Positions 16,676 through 27,746 of a DNA stretch of 64,000 bases are shown here, in pieces (the stretch's first letter is position 1; each line of letters opens with the position of its first letter). This DNA is from Actinomycetota bacterium (GTDB lineage: Bacteria > Actinomycetota > Actinomycetes > Actinomycetales > Microbacteriaceae). Position numbers and translations under genes: made by a program. Location of the stretch: positions 186,001-250,000 of the forward strand of contig JAFDWM010000290.1 in NCBI GenBank assembly GCA_018268455.1. The letters are read 5' to 3'. The notes beneath the pieces are model-generated. The model had not been told where the DNA came from and did no database searches. It saw only the letters and a program-made list of their open reading frames with translations.

Positions 16676-17732
16676 TGCCCGTCCCTTCCCCCTGCGGGGT
16701 GTCGTCGTCGGTGGTCAGGTGGGGGGCGATGTCACGCGGATCCATGGCGCCGTCCAGCACCATCTTGACCTGCTCGACGATCGGCATCTCCACGCCGGCG
16801 GCGCGGGCCAGCTGCAGGATCGGCGTGACGGAGGCGAGCCCCTCTGCTGTCTGCTGCATCTGCTTGACCACGTCCTGGAAGCTGTATCCCTGGCCGAGCA
16901 GGCGCCCGGCGGTGTTGTTGCGACTGAGCGGCGACTGGCACGTCGCGATCAGGTCGCCGAGCCCGGCCAGACCCTGCAGGGTGCCGGGCTGGGCGCCGTT
17001 CGCCACGGCGAAGTCGGTCATCTCGACCAGCCCGCGGGTGATGATCGACGCCTTCGTGTTCTCGCCGTAGCCGACGCCGTCCACGATGCCGATGGCGACG
17101 GCGATGAGGTTCTTCAGCACGCCGCCGAATTCGGTGCCGATCACGTCCGTGTTCACGAAACTGCGGAAGTAGCGGTTGCGCGCCGTACGGGCGACGATGT
17201 CCGCTGTCTCCTCGCTGTTCGAGGCAATGACTGCCGCGGTGGGCTGCTCACGCGCGATCTCGAGGGCGAGATTCGGCCCACTCGCCACGGCGATGCGGTC
17301 GGGGTCGCAGCGCAGCTCCTGCTCGATGACCTGGCTCATCCGCAGGCCGGTGCCCTTCTCGACGCCCTTCATGAGGCTGACGACGGGGATGTCCGAGCGC
17401 TGCAGCAGCGGACGCAGCGCGGTGAGGTTCTCCCGCAGGGTCTGACTCGGCACCGACAGATACACCTGCTCGGCATCGTCGATGGCCGCTTCGAGGTCGC
17501 TCGTCGCGGTCATGCTGCGCGGCAGGTTGATGCCCTTCAGGTACTGCGAGTTGCGCTTGGCCTCCGCGATCTCGCGCGCCAGCTCCTCGCGACGCGCCCA
17601 CATCGTGACCTGGGCACCGCCATCGGCGAGGATCTTTCCGAACGTCGTGCCCCAGCTTCCGGAGCCGATCACGGTCACGTGCGGCCCGGACGGGGCCTCC
17701 ACGACGCGGTTCGCTCCGGTTCTAGGAGTCAA
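16581..17732 (-). CDS. gpsA: Glycerol-3-phosphate dehydrogenase [NAD(P)+]
   Basis: Makes sn-glycerol-3-phosphate from dihydroxyacetone phosphate for phospholipids. The Rossmann motif VIGSGSWGTTFGK, the LKNLIAVAIGIVDGVGYGENTKA catalytic segment and the SRNNTAGRLLGQG loop are intact. I chose TTG 17732, with GGAGA eight to twelve bases upstream and an 11-base overlap with plsC; upstream in-frame sequence is plsC in another frame. About 383 residues, longer than the usual 330-340: the last roughly 40 residues (DDDTPQGEGTGNG onward) are low-complexity and lie partly over the start of ddl in another frame. Confidence 0.94.
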   Translation of the reverse strand: MTPRTGANRVVEAPSGPHVTVIGSGSWGTTFGKILADGGAQVTMWARREELAREIAEAKRNSQYLKGINLPRSMTATSDLEAAIDDAEQVYLSVPSQTLRENLTALRPLLQRSDIPVVSLMKGVEKGTGLRMSQVIEQELRCDPDRIAVASGPNLALEIAREQPTAAVIASNSEETADIVARTARNRYFRSFVNTDVIGTEFGGVLKNLIAVAIGIVDGVGYGENTKASIITRGLVEMTDFAVANGAQPGTLQGLAGLGDLIATCQSPLSRNNTAGRLLGQGYSFQDVVKQMQQTAEGLASVTPILQLARAAGVEMPIVEQVKMVLDGAMDPRDIAPHLTTDDDTPQGEGTGNGQADGGGALRRALQRALDQLRHGGRGAAGA

Positions 17733-18474
17733 GGCGACCCGTCTCCTTCTGCCCGTGCTCGGCCGGGTTCCAGCGCTGGGCCGGGGCCTTCTCGCCACGA
17801 AGCTCCTCGAGCAGCGCGGTGATCGCTCCCATCAGCCGCTCGTTCGCCTCCGTGAGCGCGGCGCTCTCGCCGGCGCGCCCGTACAGGTCGGAGAGGTCGA
17901 CCGGATCCCCGATCAGCACGTCCACCTTCTTGCGCAGCGGCCAGAGGCTGAGGCCCTTCTGGTAGCGCCCCATGATCTTCTGCGTGCCCCACTGCGCCAT
18001 CGGGATGAGCGGGATCTCGCCGGCGAGGGCGAGCCGCACCGCACCCGACTTGCCGCGCATCGGCCACAGATCGGGGTCGCGCGTGAGCGTGCCCTCCGGA
18101 TAGACGATCACGCCGCGGCCGTGCTCGACGAGCTCGCGCGACTGCTGCAGGGTCTGCTTCGCGGCGGCGGCGGACGACGCGCGGGCCACCGGGATCATCC
18201 CGGTGCCACGCAGCGCCCAGCCGAGCACCGGCACGCGGAACAGGCTCTCCTTCGCCATGAACCGCGGCGCGCGGCCGAGGCGCCAGACGGCGACCGCGAC
18301 GATCAGCGGGTCGAACTCGGAGTAGTGATTCGGTGCGAGGACGAACGCGCCGGTGCGGGGCATCCGCTCCGCGCCGCGGATCCGGATCTTCGCGAGGACC
18401 GACACGAACGGCACCACGAAGACGGCCAGGAACCAGAACAGGCTCGGGCGGCTCTTCTCGGCGGTGGCGCGCAT
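17722..18474 (-). CDS. plsC: 1-acyl-sn-glycerol-3-phosphate acyltransferase
   Basis: A 250-residue PlsC-family acyltransferase that converts lysophosphatidic to phosphatidic acid at the membrane. The N-terminal hydrophobic segment LFWFLAVFVVPFVSVLA is followed by the catalytic APNHYSEFDPLIV (NHxxxxD), the GMIPVAR block and the acceptor-binding IVYPEGTLTRD. It lies directly after murA and overlaps gpsA, so the glycerol-3-phosphate producer and user are co-transcribed. Confidence 0.94.
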   Translation of the reverse strand: MRATAEKSRPSLFWFLAVFVVPFVSVLAKIRIRGAERMPRTGAFVLAPNHYSEFDPLIVAVAVWRLGRAPRFMAKESLFRVPVLGWALRGTGMIPVARASSAAAAKQTLQQSRELVEHGRGVIVYPEGTLTRDPDLWPMRGKSGAVRLALAGEIPLIPMAQWGTQKIMGRYQKGLSLWPLRKKVDVLIGDPVDLSDLYGRAGESAALTEANERLMGAITALLEELRGEKAPAQRWNPAEHGQKETGRLDS

Positions 18475-18475
18475 G

Positions 18476-19837
18476 TCAGCCGATCACGTCGAAGTCGGCG
18501 CCCAGCGCGGTCAGCTTGTCGAGGAACTTCTCGTAGCCGCGGCTGAGGATGTCGACGCCGGAGACCCGCGACTCGCCCGTCGCGGTGAGCGCTGCGATGA
18601 CGTGGCTGTAGCCGCCGCGCAGGTCGGGCACCACGATGTCGGCGCCGTGCAGCGGGGTGGGACCGGTGATCACCGCAGCCTGCTCGAGGTCGCGGCGGGG
18701 CACGCGGCGGGGGCCGTCCTGCAGGCCATGCGGGTGCACGACGATGTCGGCGCCCATCTTGATCAGTGCGGCGGTGAAGCCCATCCGGTTCTCGTACACA
18801 GTCTCGTGCACGACGGAGCGGCCGTTCGCCTGCGTGAGCGCGACCACCAGCGGCTGCTGCCAGTCGGTCATGAACCCGGGGTGCACGTCGGTCTCGACGA
18901 TGACCGGCTTGAGCTCGCCGTCCCGGCGGAACAGGATCCCGTCGGACTGCACGTCGAACCAGCCGCCGGCCTTGCGGAACACGTTCAGGAAGGTCAGCAT
19001 CTCCTGCTGCCGGGCGCCGCCGACGAAGATCTCGCCATCGGTCGCGAGCGCCGCCGAGGCCCAGGACGCGGCCTCGTTGCGGTCGAAGATCGAGCGGTGG
19101 TCGTAGCCGCGCAGCGTCTCGACGCCCTCGATGAGGATCACCCGGTTGGGTTCGTAGGAGATGATCGCGCCCATCTTCTGCAGCACGGCGATCAGATCCA
19201 TGATCTCGGGCTCGATGGCGGCGTTGCGCAGCTCGGTCGTGCCCTCGGCGCGCACGGCGGTGAGCAGCACCTGCTCGGTCGCGCCGACGCTCGGGTACGG
19301 CAGGTGGATGTTCGCACCGTGCAGACGGGTGCCGCCGGTGGAGAGGCGGATCCCGCTGGGCAGCTTCTCGACGTTCGCGCCGAACTTGCGCAGCGCGTCG
19401 AGGTGGAAGTCGATGGGACGGTCGCCGATGCGGCAGCCGCCGAGGTCGGGGATGAACGCCTGACCGAGGCGGTGCAGCAGCGGTCCGCAGAACAGGATCG
19501 GGATCCGCGAGGCGCCCGCGTGCGCGTCGATCTCCTCGAAGTGCGCGGACTCGACCTCGCTGGGGTCGAAGATCAGCGCGCCGGGCTCATCGCCCTCCGT
19601 CACCCGCACACCGTGCACCTCGAGCAGCGAGCGCACGACGGCGACGTCGCTGAGATCCGGCACATCGCGCAGCGTGCTCGCCGTCTCGCCCAGGAGGGTC
19701 GCGACCATCGCCTTGGTGGCGAGGTTCTTCGCCCCCTTCACGTCGACCCTGCCGCGCAGCGGGCGCCCGCCGCGGATCGCCAGGACATCACCCGAAGGCT
19801 TCGATGCGAGCGTCGTGTCGTGCAGCGGTGTCGTCAT
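18476..19837 (-). CDS. murA: UDP-N-acetylglucosamine 1-carboxyvinyltransferase
   Basis: A 453-residue EPSP-synthase-fold enzyme, first committed step of peptidoglycan precursor synthesis. The KGAKN motif of the substrate site is at residues 34-38. The catalytic cysteine sits in GGCRIGDRP (Cys135); the protein therefore keeps the fosfomycin-target residue, unlike mycobacterial Asp variants. The length is slightly above the usual 420 owing to an N-terminal extension of about 15 residues. It heads the murA-plsC-gpsA-ddl cluster, which groups cell wall and phospholipid precursor steps. Confidence 0.95.
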   Translation of the reverse strand: MTTPLHDTTLASKPSGDVLAIRGGRPLRGRVDVKGAKNLATKAMVATLLGETASTLRDVPDLSDVAVVRSLLEVHGVRVTEGDEPGALIFDPSEVESAHFEEIDAHAGASRIPILFCGPLLHRLGQAFIPDLGGCRIGDRPIDFHLDALRKFGANVEKLPSGIRLSTGGTRLHGANIHLPYPSVGATEQVLLTAVRAEGTTELRNAAIEPEIMDLIAVLQKMGAIISYEPNRVILIEGVETLRGYDHRSIFDRNEAASWASAALATDGEIFVGGARQQEMLTFLNVFRKAGGWFDVQSDGILFRRDGELKPVIVETDVHPGFMTDWQQPLVVALTQANGRSVVHETVYENRMGFTAALIKMGADIVVHPHGLQDGPRRVPRRDLEQAAVITGPTPLHGADIVVPDLRGGYSHVIAALTATGESRVSGVDILSRGYEKFLDKLTALGADFDVIG

Positions 19838-19912
19838 TCAGGGCCTCTTCTTGTGGAACGGGCGCGGCCGGAGCCGTCGGGCGGATGCCCTGGGCTCACG
19901 GCCGCGTCCGAT

Positions 19913-20509
19913 TCAGAGAACAGGAAGCGTGCGTGGCCGCCACGACTCGCGGCGGGCCTCGAACTGCGCGATCTTGTCCTCGTTGCGCAGCGTGAGCCCG
20001 ATGTCATCGAGCCCTTCGAGGAGCCGCCATCTAGTGTAATCGTCGATCCCGATGGAGGTCTGGAAGTCGCCGATCGTGGCGGTGCGCGCCTCGAGGTCGA
20101 CGGTGATCTCGCGACCCGGATCCGCGTCGATCTCGGCCCAGATCCGCTCGATGTCTGCCTCGTCGACGGTCGCCGCGAGCAGGCCCTGCTTGCCCGAGTT
20201 GCCGCGGAAGATGTCGGCGAACCGAGGGCTCAGCACCACTCTGAAGCCGTAGTCGCGCAGCGCCCAGACGGCGTGTTCGCGACTGGATCCGGTGCCGAAA
20301 TCGGGGCCGGCGACGAGCACCGACGCGCCCTGGAACGGCTCCTGGTTGAGCACGAACTCAGGATCCTGCCGCCAGGCGTGGAAGAGCGCATCATCGAAGC
20401 CGGTCTTGGTGACCCGCTTCAGGAACACCGCGGGGATGATCTGGTCGGTGTCGACGTTCGAGCGCTTCAGGGGCGCGGCGACGCCGGTGTGGGTGGTGAA
20501 CTTCTCCAC
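19913..20509 (-). CDS. leuD: 3-isopropylmalate dehydratase small subunit
   Basis: A 198-residue swivel subunit of isopropylmalate isomerase in leucine synthesis. It reads [31 protein letters not shown], with the [17 protein letters not shown] loop that contacts substrate. The GTG start has GGAGG seven bases upstream and lies two bases after leuC, so the pair is one translational unit. Longer N-terminal readings run over leuC and are not credible. Confidence 0.96.
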   Translation of the reverse strand: MEKFTTHTGVAAPLKRSNVDTDQIIPAVFLKRVTKTGFDDALFHAWRQDPEFVLNQEPFQGASVLVAGPDFGTGSSREHAVWALRDYGFRVVLSPRFADIFRGNSGKQGLLAATVDEADIERIWAEIDADPGREITVDLEARTATIGDFQTSIGIDDYTRWRLLEGLDDIGLTLRNEDKIAQFEARRESWRPRTLPVL

Positions 20510-20511
20510 GA

Positions 20512-21936
20512 TCAGGCCTCCAGATCGCTCGGGCTGGACAGGGTGCCGCGCACGGCGGTGGCCGCGGCGACGAGGGGCGAGACGAGGTGCGTGCGACCGC
20601 CCTTGCCCTGGCGGCCCTCGAAGTTGCGGTTCGAGGTGGACGCGCACCGCTCCCCCGGTGCCAGCTGGTCGGGGTTCATTCCCAGGCACATCGAGCAGCC
20701 GGCGAACCGCCACTCGGCGCCGAAGTCGGTGAACACCTTGTCCAGGCCCTCGGCTTCGGCCTCCAGGCGCACCCGGGCGGATCCGGGGACCACCATGACG
20801 CGCACGCCGTCGGCCTTCGTCTTGCCCTTGATGACCGAGGCGAACGCGCGCAGATCCTCGATCCGGCTGTTGGTGCAGGATCCCATGAACACGGCATCGA
20901 CCTTGACGTCCTTCAGCGGGGTGCCGGGAGCCAGGTCCATGTACTCGAGTGCGCGCTCGGCTGCGCTGCGCTCGTTCGGGTCGGCGATGTCGGCGGGGTT
21001 CGGCACCTCGGCGGACAGCGAGACGCCCTGACCGGGGTTCGTCCCCCAGGTGACGAACGGCTCGAGCGCGTCGGCGTCGATGAACACCTCGGCGTCGAAG
21101 ACCGCGCCCTCATCGGTCGGCAGCGTGCGCCAGTACGCGACAGCGTCGTCCCAGTCCTGCCCCTGCGGCGCGTGCGGCTTGCCCTGCACGTACGCGAACG
21201 TGGTCTCGTCGGGGGCGACCATGCCCGCGCGCGCGCCGGCCTCGATGGACATGTTGCAGATCGTCATGCGGCCCTCCATGGAGAGGGCGCGGATCGCGCT
21301 GCCGCGGTACTCGAGCACGTAGCCCTGGCCGCCGCCGGTGCCGATCTTGGCGATCACGGCGAGGATGATGTCCTTGGCGGTGACACCGGGACGCAGCGTC
21401 CCCTCGACGGTGATCGCCATGGTCTTGAACGGCTTCAGCGGCAGCGTCTGCGTGGCCATGACGTGCTCGACCTCGCTGGTGCCGATCCCGAAGGCCATCG
21501 CGCCGAATGCGCCGTGCGTGGACGTGTGCGAGTCGCCGCAGACCACGGTGATACCCGGCATGGTCAGGCCCAGCTGCGGGCCGACGACGTGCACGATGCC
21601 CTGCTCGGCGTCGCCCAGCGAGTGCAGGCGCACGCCGAACTCCTCGGCGTTGCGACGCAGCGTCTCGATCTGCGTGCGGCTGGTGAGATCGGCGATCGGC
21701 TTGTCGATCGCCAGCGTCGGGGTGTTGTGATCCTCAGTGGCGATGGTCAGGTCGAGGCGGCGCAGCGGGCGCCCCTCTGCGCGCAGGCCGTCGAACGCCT
21801 GCGGACTGGTGACCTCGTGTACCAGGTGCAGATCGATGTAGATGAGGTCCGGCTCGCCGTCAGCGCCCTTGACGACCAGATGGTCGTCCCAGAGCTTCTC
21901 CGCCAGGGTGCGGGGCCGGGGGGATGCGTCGTTCAT
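20512..21936 (-). CDS. leuC: 3-isopropylmalate dehydratase large subunit
   Basis: A 474-residue aconitase-family subunit that isomerises 2- to 3-isopropylmalate with a [4Fe-4S] cluster. Cluster cysteines lie in FMGSCTNSR and GCSMCLGMN; the substrate loop [22 protein letters not shown] is intact. ATG 21936 is preceded by CAGGAGAAGC, a clear ribosome binding site. The 5' leader of this operon contains a leucine-codon leader peptide and a terminator-like hairpin. Confidence 0.97.
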   Translation of the reverse strand: MNDASPRPRTLAEKLWDDHLVVKGADGEPDLIYIDLHLVHEVTSPQAFDGLRAEGRPLRRLDLTIATEDHNTPTLAIDKPIADLTSRTQIETLRRNAEEFGVRLHSLGDAEQGIVHVVGPQLGLTMPGITVVCGDSHTSTHGAFGAMAFGIGTSEVEHVMATQTLPLKPFKTMAITVEGTLRPGVTAKDIILAVIAKIGTGGGQGYVLEYRGSAIRALSMEGRMTICNMSIEAGARAGMVAPDETTFAYVQGKPHAPQGQDWDDAVAYWRTLPTDEGAVFDAEVFIDADALEPFVTWGTNPGQGVSLSAEVPNPADIADPNERSAAERALEYMDLAPGTPLKDVKVDAVFMGSCTNSRIEDLRAFASVIKGKTKADGVRVMVVPGSARVRLEAEAEGLDKVFTDFGAEWRFAGCSMCLGMNPDQLAPGERCASTSNRNFEGRQGKGGRTHLVSPLVAAATAVRGTLSSPSDLEA

Positions 21937-21994
21937 GCGTTGCTTCTCCTGGGTTGATGGTGCGGCCACATCCCGTGGAAGACAGGGTGAGACT

Positions 21995-22032
21995 CCGCGG
22001 CGAGGAAGGCCTAGATCGAGGTCTCGCCGCGG
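21995..22032 (-). terminator. Attenuator hairpin upstream of leuC
   Basis: Perfect 10-bp arms CTCGCCGCGG/CCGCGGCGAG (plus-strand positions 22023-22032 and 21995-22004) with an 18-base loop. On the transcript the 5' arm is CCGCGGCGAG, which overlaps codons of the leader peptide immediately after its leucine codons. No U-run follows, as is common in high-GC actinobacteria. A ribosome stalled at the leucine codons would cover the 5' arm and block the hairpin. Mechanism is inferred. Confidence 0.7.
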
Positions 22033-22061
22033 CTGCTAAGGAGAAGCTGCACCGCCTGCAT
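22011..22061 (-). CDS. Leucine leader peptide of leuCD (attenuation)
   Basis: A 16-codon ORF reading [16 protein letters not shown], with three consecutive leucine codons (CTT CTC CTT), ending 74 bases before leuC. The ATG lies seven bases after a TAGACT box (22069-22074), so translation probably starts at the 5' end of a leaderless mRNA. The leucine codons sit just before the 5' arm of the attenuator hairpin. This is the expected layout for ribosome-mediated control by charged tRNA-Leu. The ORF is too short for gene callers. Confidence 0.8.
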   Translation of the reverse strand: MQAVQLLLSSRGETSI

Positions 22062-22124
22062 GCCGATGAGTCTACCGGCGGCCAAGGTAGGAGTATCCCA
22101 CCCACCCTGGCTGCCGGACTCCCG

Positions 22125-23126
22125 TCACTCCGCGAGGGTGCGCTCCCGGCGCTTCTCCCGGCCGGATGCGATCAGGCTCGCCCCGGTGGCGCCGAGCATC
22201 GCGACGACGATCACGGTCAGCGACAGCCAGATCGGCACATCCGGCGCCCACTCGATGGGCTGGCCGCCGTTGATGAACGGGACGCTGTTCTCGTGCATCG
22301 CGTGCAACACGAGCTTCACGCCGATGAAGGCGAGGATGATGGCGATGCCGTAGTGCAGGTAGCGCAGGCGGTCGAGCAGGTCGCCGAGCAGGAAGTAGAG
22401 CTGGCGCAGGCCCATCAGCGCGAAGATGTTCGCGGTGAACACCAGGAAGCTGTTCTGGGTGATGCTGAAGATCGCCGGGATGGAGTCGATCGCGAACATC
22501 AGATCCGTCACGCCGATCGTGACGAAGACGATGATCATCGGGGTCCACACGCGCTTGCCGTCGATGACCGTGCGCAGCTTCGGGCCGTCGAACTCGTCGC
22601 TGACAGGGACGACGCGGCGCACGAGACGCACGGCGAAGCTCTCCTTGGCGGCGGTCTGGTCCTCCTGCTCCTTCTCCGGCATGGCCTGGCGGATCGCGGT
22701 GTAGATGAGGAAGGCACCGAAGAGGTAGAACACCGGCGCGAAGTTCTCGATGATCGTGACGCCGAGCAGGATGAAGATGCCGCGCAGCACGAGGGCGATG
22801 ATGATTCCCACCATCAACACCTCCTGCTGCAGCTTCCGCGGCACGGAGAACTGCGCCATGATCAGCACGAACACGAAGAGGTTGTCGATCGAGAGGCTGT
22901 ACTCGAGCGCCCAGCCGGTGAGGAACTCTCCGGCGTGCTGTGCACCCGCGACGGCGAGCAGGAGTCCGGCGAAGCCGAGCGCGAGCGCGACGTAGAACAC
23001 CACCCAGAGGGTGGACTCCTTGGTGGAGGGGATGTGCGGTCGCCAGCGCACGATGAGCAGGTCGCCGGCCAGGATCAGCAGCAGGACGGCGAGGGAGGCG
23101 ATTTCGAACCAGACGGGAACGTCCAC
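22125..23126 (-). CDS. TerC/Alx-family integral membrane protein (likely Mn exporter)
   Basis: A 333-residue protein with about nine hydrophobic segments. The family signature is the pair of acidic intramembrane motifs: SIDNLFVFVLI and, later, LMFAIDSIPAIF. Members include E. coli Alx, tied to manganese export and redox or pH stress, and the less understood TerC. The GTG start follows GAAAGG at good spacing. The yybP-ykoY riboswitch upstream strongly supports a manganese role. An older tellurite-resistance label should not be taken literally. Confidence 0.9.
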   Translation of the reverse strand: MDVPVWFEIASLAVLLLILAGDLLIVRWRPHIPSTKESTLWVVFYVALALGFAGLLLAVAGAQHAGEFLTGWALEYSLSIDNLFVFVLIMAQFSVPRKLQQEVLMVGIIIALVLRGIFILLGVTIIENFAPVFYLFGAFLIYTAIRQAMPEKEQEDQTAAKESFAVRLVRRVVPVSDEFDGPKLRTVIDGKRVWTPMIIVFVTIGVTDLMFAIDSIPAIFSITQNSFLVFTANIFALMGLRQLYFLLGDLLDRLRYLHYGIAIILAFIGVKLVLHAMHENSVPFINGGQPIEWAPDVPIWLSLTVIVVAMLGATGASLIASGREKRRERTLAE

Positions 23127-23154
23127 AAGGGCCTTTCGAGGGGGTCGGCAGGAA

Positions 23155-23255
23155 CCGAAAGTCTCTCCCCCGCCGGTCGGCGGCCACACGCCCGGAGGCC
23201 CGACGGCGGGCCTCGTGATGACGATCGTGTGAAAGCGGGATACTCCCCTTCGCGG
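23155..23255 (-). ncRNA. yybP-ykoY manganese riboswitch
   Basis: Read on the minus strand, the leader of the terC homologue contains GGGGAGTATC (the L1 metal loop), CGTCATCACG (the L3 loop with conserved CGTCA) and GAGAGACTTTCGG closing the pseudo-symmetric helix P1 with CCGCGAA at the 5' end. These three blocks, in this order and spacing, are the conserved core of RF00080. The class senses Mn2+ and turns on exporters. A GC-rich variable arm (GAGGCCC...GGGCCTC) lies between the conserved loops. The ribosome binding site of the gene is 13-18 bases beyond the switch. Confidence 0.85.
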
Positions 23256-23260
23256 ATCTC

Positions 23261-23266
23261 AGTCTA
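23261..23266 (-). promoter_or_regulatory. -10 box of the riboswitch transcript
   Basis: TAGACT on the minus strand, placed so that transcription would begin at about 23254, the first base of the riboswitch P1 helix. No convincing -35 is visible. The stretch 23267-23451 towards uppS holds no gene I can support. Confidence 0.45.
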
Positions 23267-23451
23267 TCGGACCCACGGGGTGGGCTCGAGTCACCCGGCT
23301 CCGGCCTGGCGATCGTCCTGCACAATCGGGTCCGAGATCGAGTCATCCACTTTCTGGGGAGGATCCGCCGACCTGGACTTCGAATGTCGGCTGCGACTGC
23401 CCCGTCTCGTCCTTCGAATCGCACCACATCGACGAACGGGACAGAGGCAGT

Positions 23452-24276
23452 TCAGGCCTCGTCGAGCTCATCGGGCGTGTCGACGGCGCCGCCGAACCGA
23501 CGGTCCCGGTCGAGGTAGATCCCGATCGCACGCCACAGCTCCTCGCGCGAGAAGTCCGGCCACAGCGTGTCGAGGAACACCATCTCCGCGTACGCCGACT
23601 GCCAGAGCAGGAAGTTCGAGGTGCGCTGCTCACCCGAGCTGCGCAGGAACAGGTCGACGTCCGGCATGTCCGGGATGTACAGGTGTCGGCGGATCGTCTT
23701 CTCCGTGATCGCCCCGGGGCGCATCCGCCCGGCCTTCACGTCCTCGGCGATCGCGCGCATGGCGTCGACGAGCTCGACCCGGCCGCCGTAGTTGATGCAC
23801 ATCGTGAGCGTGAGCCCGTCGTTGCCGCGGGTCAGCTGCTCGGCGATCTGCAACTCCTTGATCACCGAGCCCCACAGCCGCGGCTTGCGCCCCGCCCACC
23901 GGATCCGCACGTTCCACTCGTTGAGCTGATCGCGACGACGGTGCAGCACATCCCTGTTGTAGCCCATGAGGAACCGCACCTCTTCGGGCGAGCGCGCCCA
24001 GTTCTCCGTCGAGAACGCGTACACGCTGAGGTGCTTGACGCCCGCCTGGATCGCTCCCGCGACGACGTCGAGCAGCACCTCCTCACCGGCCTTGTGTCCT
24101 TCGATGCGGTTGAGCCCCTGGCGGTTCGCCCAGCGGCCGTTGCCGTCCATCACGATCGCCACGTGCTCCGGCACCGCCGGAAAGGCCGGCGGCTGAACGC
24201 CGGTCCAGTCCAGCGGGCGGTACGGGACCGCGTCCTTGTGCGTGTACGGCTTGGGCGTGCGGGAGAGCGGACTCAC
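23452..24276 (-). CDS. uppS: Isoprenyl transferase (undecaprenyl diphosphate synthase family)
   Basis: A 274-residue cis-prenyltransferase that makes the long-chain isoprenyl diphosphate lipid carrier for cell wall synthesis. The signature [13 protein letters not shown] with catalytic Asp, the [17 protein letters not shown] region and the C-terminal [19 protein letters not shown] and [12 protein letters not shown] motifs are complete. The GTG start overlaps the recO stop (GTGA). Chain length cannot be set from sequence: decaprenyl and undecaprenyl products are both made by actinobacterial members. Confidence 0.95.
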   Translation of the reverse strand: MSPLSRTPKPYTHKDAVPYRPLDWTGVQPPAFPAVPEHVAIVMDGNGRWANRQGLNRIEGHKAGEEVLLDVVAGAIQAGVKHLSVYAFSTENWARSPEEVRFLMGYNRDVLHRRRDQLNEWNVRIRWAGRKPRLWGSVIKELQIAEQLTRGNDGLTLTMCINYGGRVELVDAMRAIAEDVKAGRMRPGAITEKTIRRHLYIPDMPDVDLFLRSSGEQRTSNFLLWQSAYAEMVFLDTLWPDFSREELWRAIGIYLDRDRRFGGAVDTPDELDEA

Positions 24277-25001
24277 CGGTTTCCTTCCACGAGCGAGAGT
24301 GAGCGGATCCCCCGCTCGAGATGCCACTGGGCGTAGGCGGCGATGACCCCGGATGCCGCGGCCGCATCCCGGTCGGGCGCCGCGTCGACGCGCTCCCAGT
24401 CGCCGGCCATGAGAGCGCGGAGCACCTCCAGCGCGGTCGCGGGGATCCGCGGGCTGCCGACCGGCGCGCAGTCGTCGCACACGATACCGCCCATCTGCGC
24501 GACGAACACGGTGTGCGGGCCGGGCTTGGCGCAGCGGGCGCAGTCGTCGAACGAGGGCGCCCAGCCGCTCAGCGCCATCACCCGCAGCAGATACGAGTCG
24601 AGGATGCTGCGCGCCGCATGCTCACCGCGCGCGAGCGAGCGCAAACCCCCGACGAGGAGCAGGTACTGCTCCGGCGTCGCCTCGGCGTCGCCCAGCCGGT
24701 CGGCCGTCTCCACCATCGCGTTCGCGGCGGTGTACCGGTCGTAGTGCAGCGCGATGTCGGCGCCGTAGGATCCGAGCGACTCGGCCTGCTGCACGATGTC
24801 GAGCGAGCGCCCCTGGTACAGCTGCACATCCGCCACCATGAAGGGCTCGAGGCGGGATCCGAACTTCGACGAGGTGCGGCGCACGCCCTTCGCCACAGCC
24901 CTGACCTTGCCGTGCGCGCGCGAGAGCATCGTCACGATCCGATCCGCCTCGCCGAGCTTGTGGGTGCGCAGGATCACCGCTTCGTCTCGGTAAGTGGGCA
25001 T
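24273..25001 (-). CDS. recO: DNA repair protein RecO
   Basis: A 242-residue recombination mediator that works with RecR to load RecA on SSB-coated DNA. The N-terminal OB fold begins [24 protein letters not shown] zinc site is formed by CARCAKPG and CDDCAPVG near residues 155-185. Start ATG 25001 is the family start; the upstream open frame is antisense to the channel gene. It is translationally coupled with uppS, a standard actinobacterial arrangement. Confidence 0.95.
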   Translation of the reverse strand: MPTYRDEAVILRTHKLGEADRIVTMLSRAHGKVRAVAKGVRRTSSKFGSRLEPFMVADVQLYQGRSLDIVQQAESLGSYGADIALHYDRYTAANAMVETADRLGDAEATPEQYLLLVGGLRSLARGEHAARSILDSYLLRVMALSGWAPSFDDCARCAKPGPHTVFVAQMGGIVCDDCAPVGSPRIPATALEVLRALMAGDWERVDAAPDRDAAAASGVIAAYAQWHLERGIRSLSLVEGNR

Positions 25002-25037
25002 TGAACGATCATCCCACTCGCCGAGGAGAATGGAGCG

Positions 25038-25724
25038 GTGACCGAACCGACCTTCACCATCCCGCTCTGGGCCGATCTGCTGGGCGTGGGCCTGGGCGGC
25101 GTGCAGGGCGCCATGTTCGCGAGCGGGTTCCGGGGCGAACGGCGACTTGATCTGCTGGGCGTCGCGATCATCGGCATCATGATCGGGATGGGCGGCGGCC
25201 TCATCCGCGACATCATGCTCGGTCAGCCTCCCGCGACGCTGCAGAGCAACTGGTACCTCATCACCGCCGCAGGCGCGGCGCTCGTCGGCATGCTGCTCGC
25301 CGGCGTGTTCCAGCGTCTGAACGCGGTGGTGGTCGGGCTCGACGCCGTCGTGATCGGCATGTTCGGCGCATTCGGCACCAGCAAGGCCGTCGCGTTCGGG
25401 GTGCCGGAGATCCCCGCCGTGTTCATCGGCGTGTGTGCGGCGGTGGGCGGCGGCGTGCTGCGGGACATCCTGATGGGGCTGCCCGTGTCGATCATGCACG
25501 TCGGATCCCTCTACGCGGTCGCCGCCGGCGCCGGCTGCACGTTCATCGTCGTCGCGCACGAGCTCGGCATGCCGATCGTCCTGGCCGCGATCATCGCGAT
25601 CGTCGTGACCGCGGTGATCCGGGTGCTGGCGGTCGTGTTCGACCTGTCGCTGCCGGAGCAGCGCGCCCTGTACCGGCGCCGGGTCGCGGTCGAGACCGGG
25701 ATGATCCCGATCATCAAGCCCTGA
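25038..25724 (+). CDS. Trimeric intracellular cation channel (TRIC/YadS) family protein
   Basis: A 228-residue membrane protein with two homologous repeats of about 90 residues, each containing a glycine-rich GGxxRD motif ([12 protein letters not shown] and [12 protein letters not shown]). These repeats define the prokaryotic TRIC/UPF0126 family, whose members form homotrimeric K+/cation channels. Seven hydrophobic stretches fit. The GTG start has GGAG in front and diverges from recO. Earlier annotations call it UPF0126; physiological role here is unknown. Confidence 0.88.
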   Translation: MTEPTFTIPLWADLLGVGLGGVQGAMFASGFRGERRLDLLGVAIIGIMIGMGGGLIRDIMLGQPPATLQSNWYLITAAGAALVGMLLAGVFQRLNAVVVGLDAVVIGMFGAFGTSKAVAFGVPEIPAVFIGVCAAVGGGVLRDILMGLPVSIMHVGSLYAVAAGAGCTFIVVAHELGMPIVLAAIIAIVVTAVIRVLAVVFDLSLPEQRALYRRRVAVETGMIPIIKP

Positions 25725-25771
25725 CGCCAGCGGGCACGCCCGCCCCGGTTAGCGACGGAAGACGACGTCGA

Positions 25772-25811
25772 CGAAGAAACGCGGCCCCCTGCGGGGAGCC
25801 GCGTTTCTTCG
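25772..25811. terminator. Bidirectional terminator between TRIC gene and leuA
   Basis: A 14-bp perfect stem, CGAAGAAACGCGGC (25772-25785) and its complement (25798-25811), with a C/G-rich 12-base apex that can pair further. The A-rich and T-rich bases at the stem base give U-runs in both directions. It separates the two convergent genes. Confidence 0.85.
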
Positions 25812-25844
25812 TGTGCGGCGCGCTCGATGACGAGCGCGCGGGCG

Positions 25845-27632
<1,788 letters not shown>

Positions 27633-27674
27633 TCAGAATGTTCGCTTCAGAAAGGGGGCGGGCCAACGCGAACA

Positions 27675-27714
27675 CCGCGACGAGTGGGGCCCTCAGAAAC
27701 GGGACTCGTCGCGG
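27675..27714 (-). terminator. Attenuator hairpin upstream of leuA
   Basis: Perfect 11-bp arms: CCGCGACGAGT (transcript 5' arm, plus positions 27704-27714) and ACTCGTCGCGG (27675-27685), with an 18-base loop. As at leuC, the 5' arm overlaps leader codons just after the leucine run, and no clear U-tract follows. Arms differ in sequence from the leuC attenuator but geometry and loop size are the same. Confidence 0.7.
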
Positions 27715-27746
27715 CAGCTAAGAAGGAGCAGACCGCCTGCGCGCAT
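27693..27746 (-). CDS. Leucine leader peptide of leuA (attenuation)
   Basis: A 17-residue ORF, MRAGGLLLLSCRDESRF, with four consecutive leucine codons (CTG CTC CTT CTT). The ATG lies six bases after TAGCAT (27753-27758), pointing to a leaderless transcript. The stop falls inside the loop of the attenuator hairpin. It parallels the leuC leader in codon run, distance to hairpin and start type. A second in-frame option is not needed; an overlapping frame from 27755 lacks the leucine run. Confidence 0.8.
   Translation of the reverse strand: MRAGGLLLLSCRDESRF

Noticed and set aside
23300..23451. tRNA-like TTCGAA stretches (two copies of ATTCGAAG) downstream of uppS
   Set aside because: No acceptor stem, D arm or T-arm pairing can be drawn on either strand.
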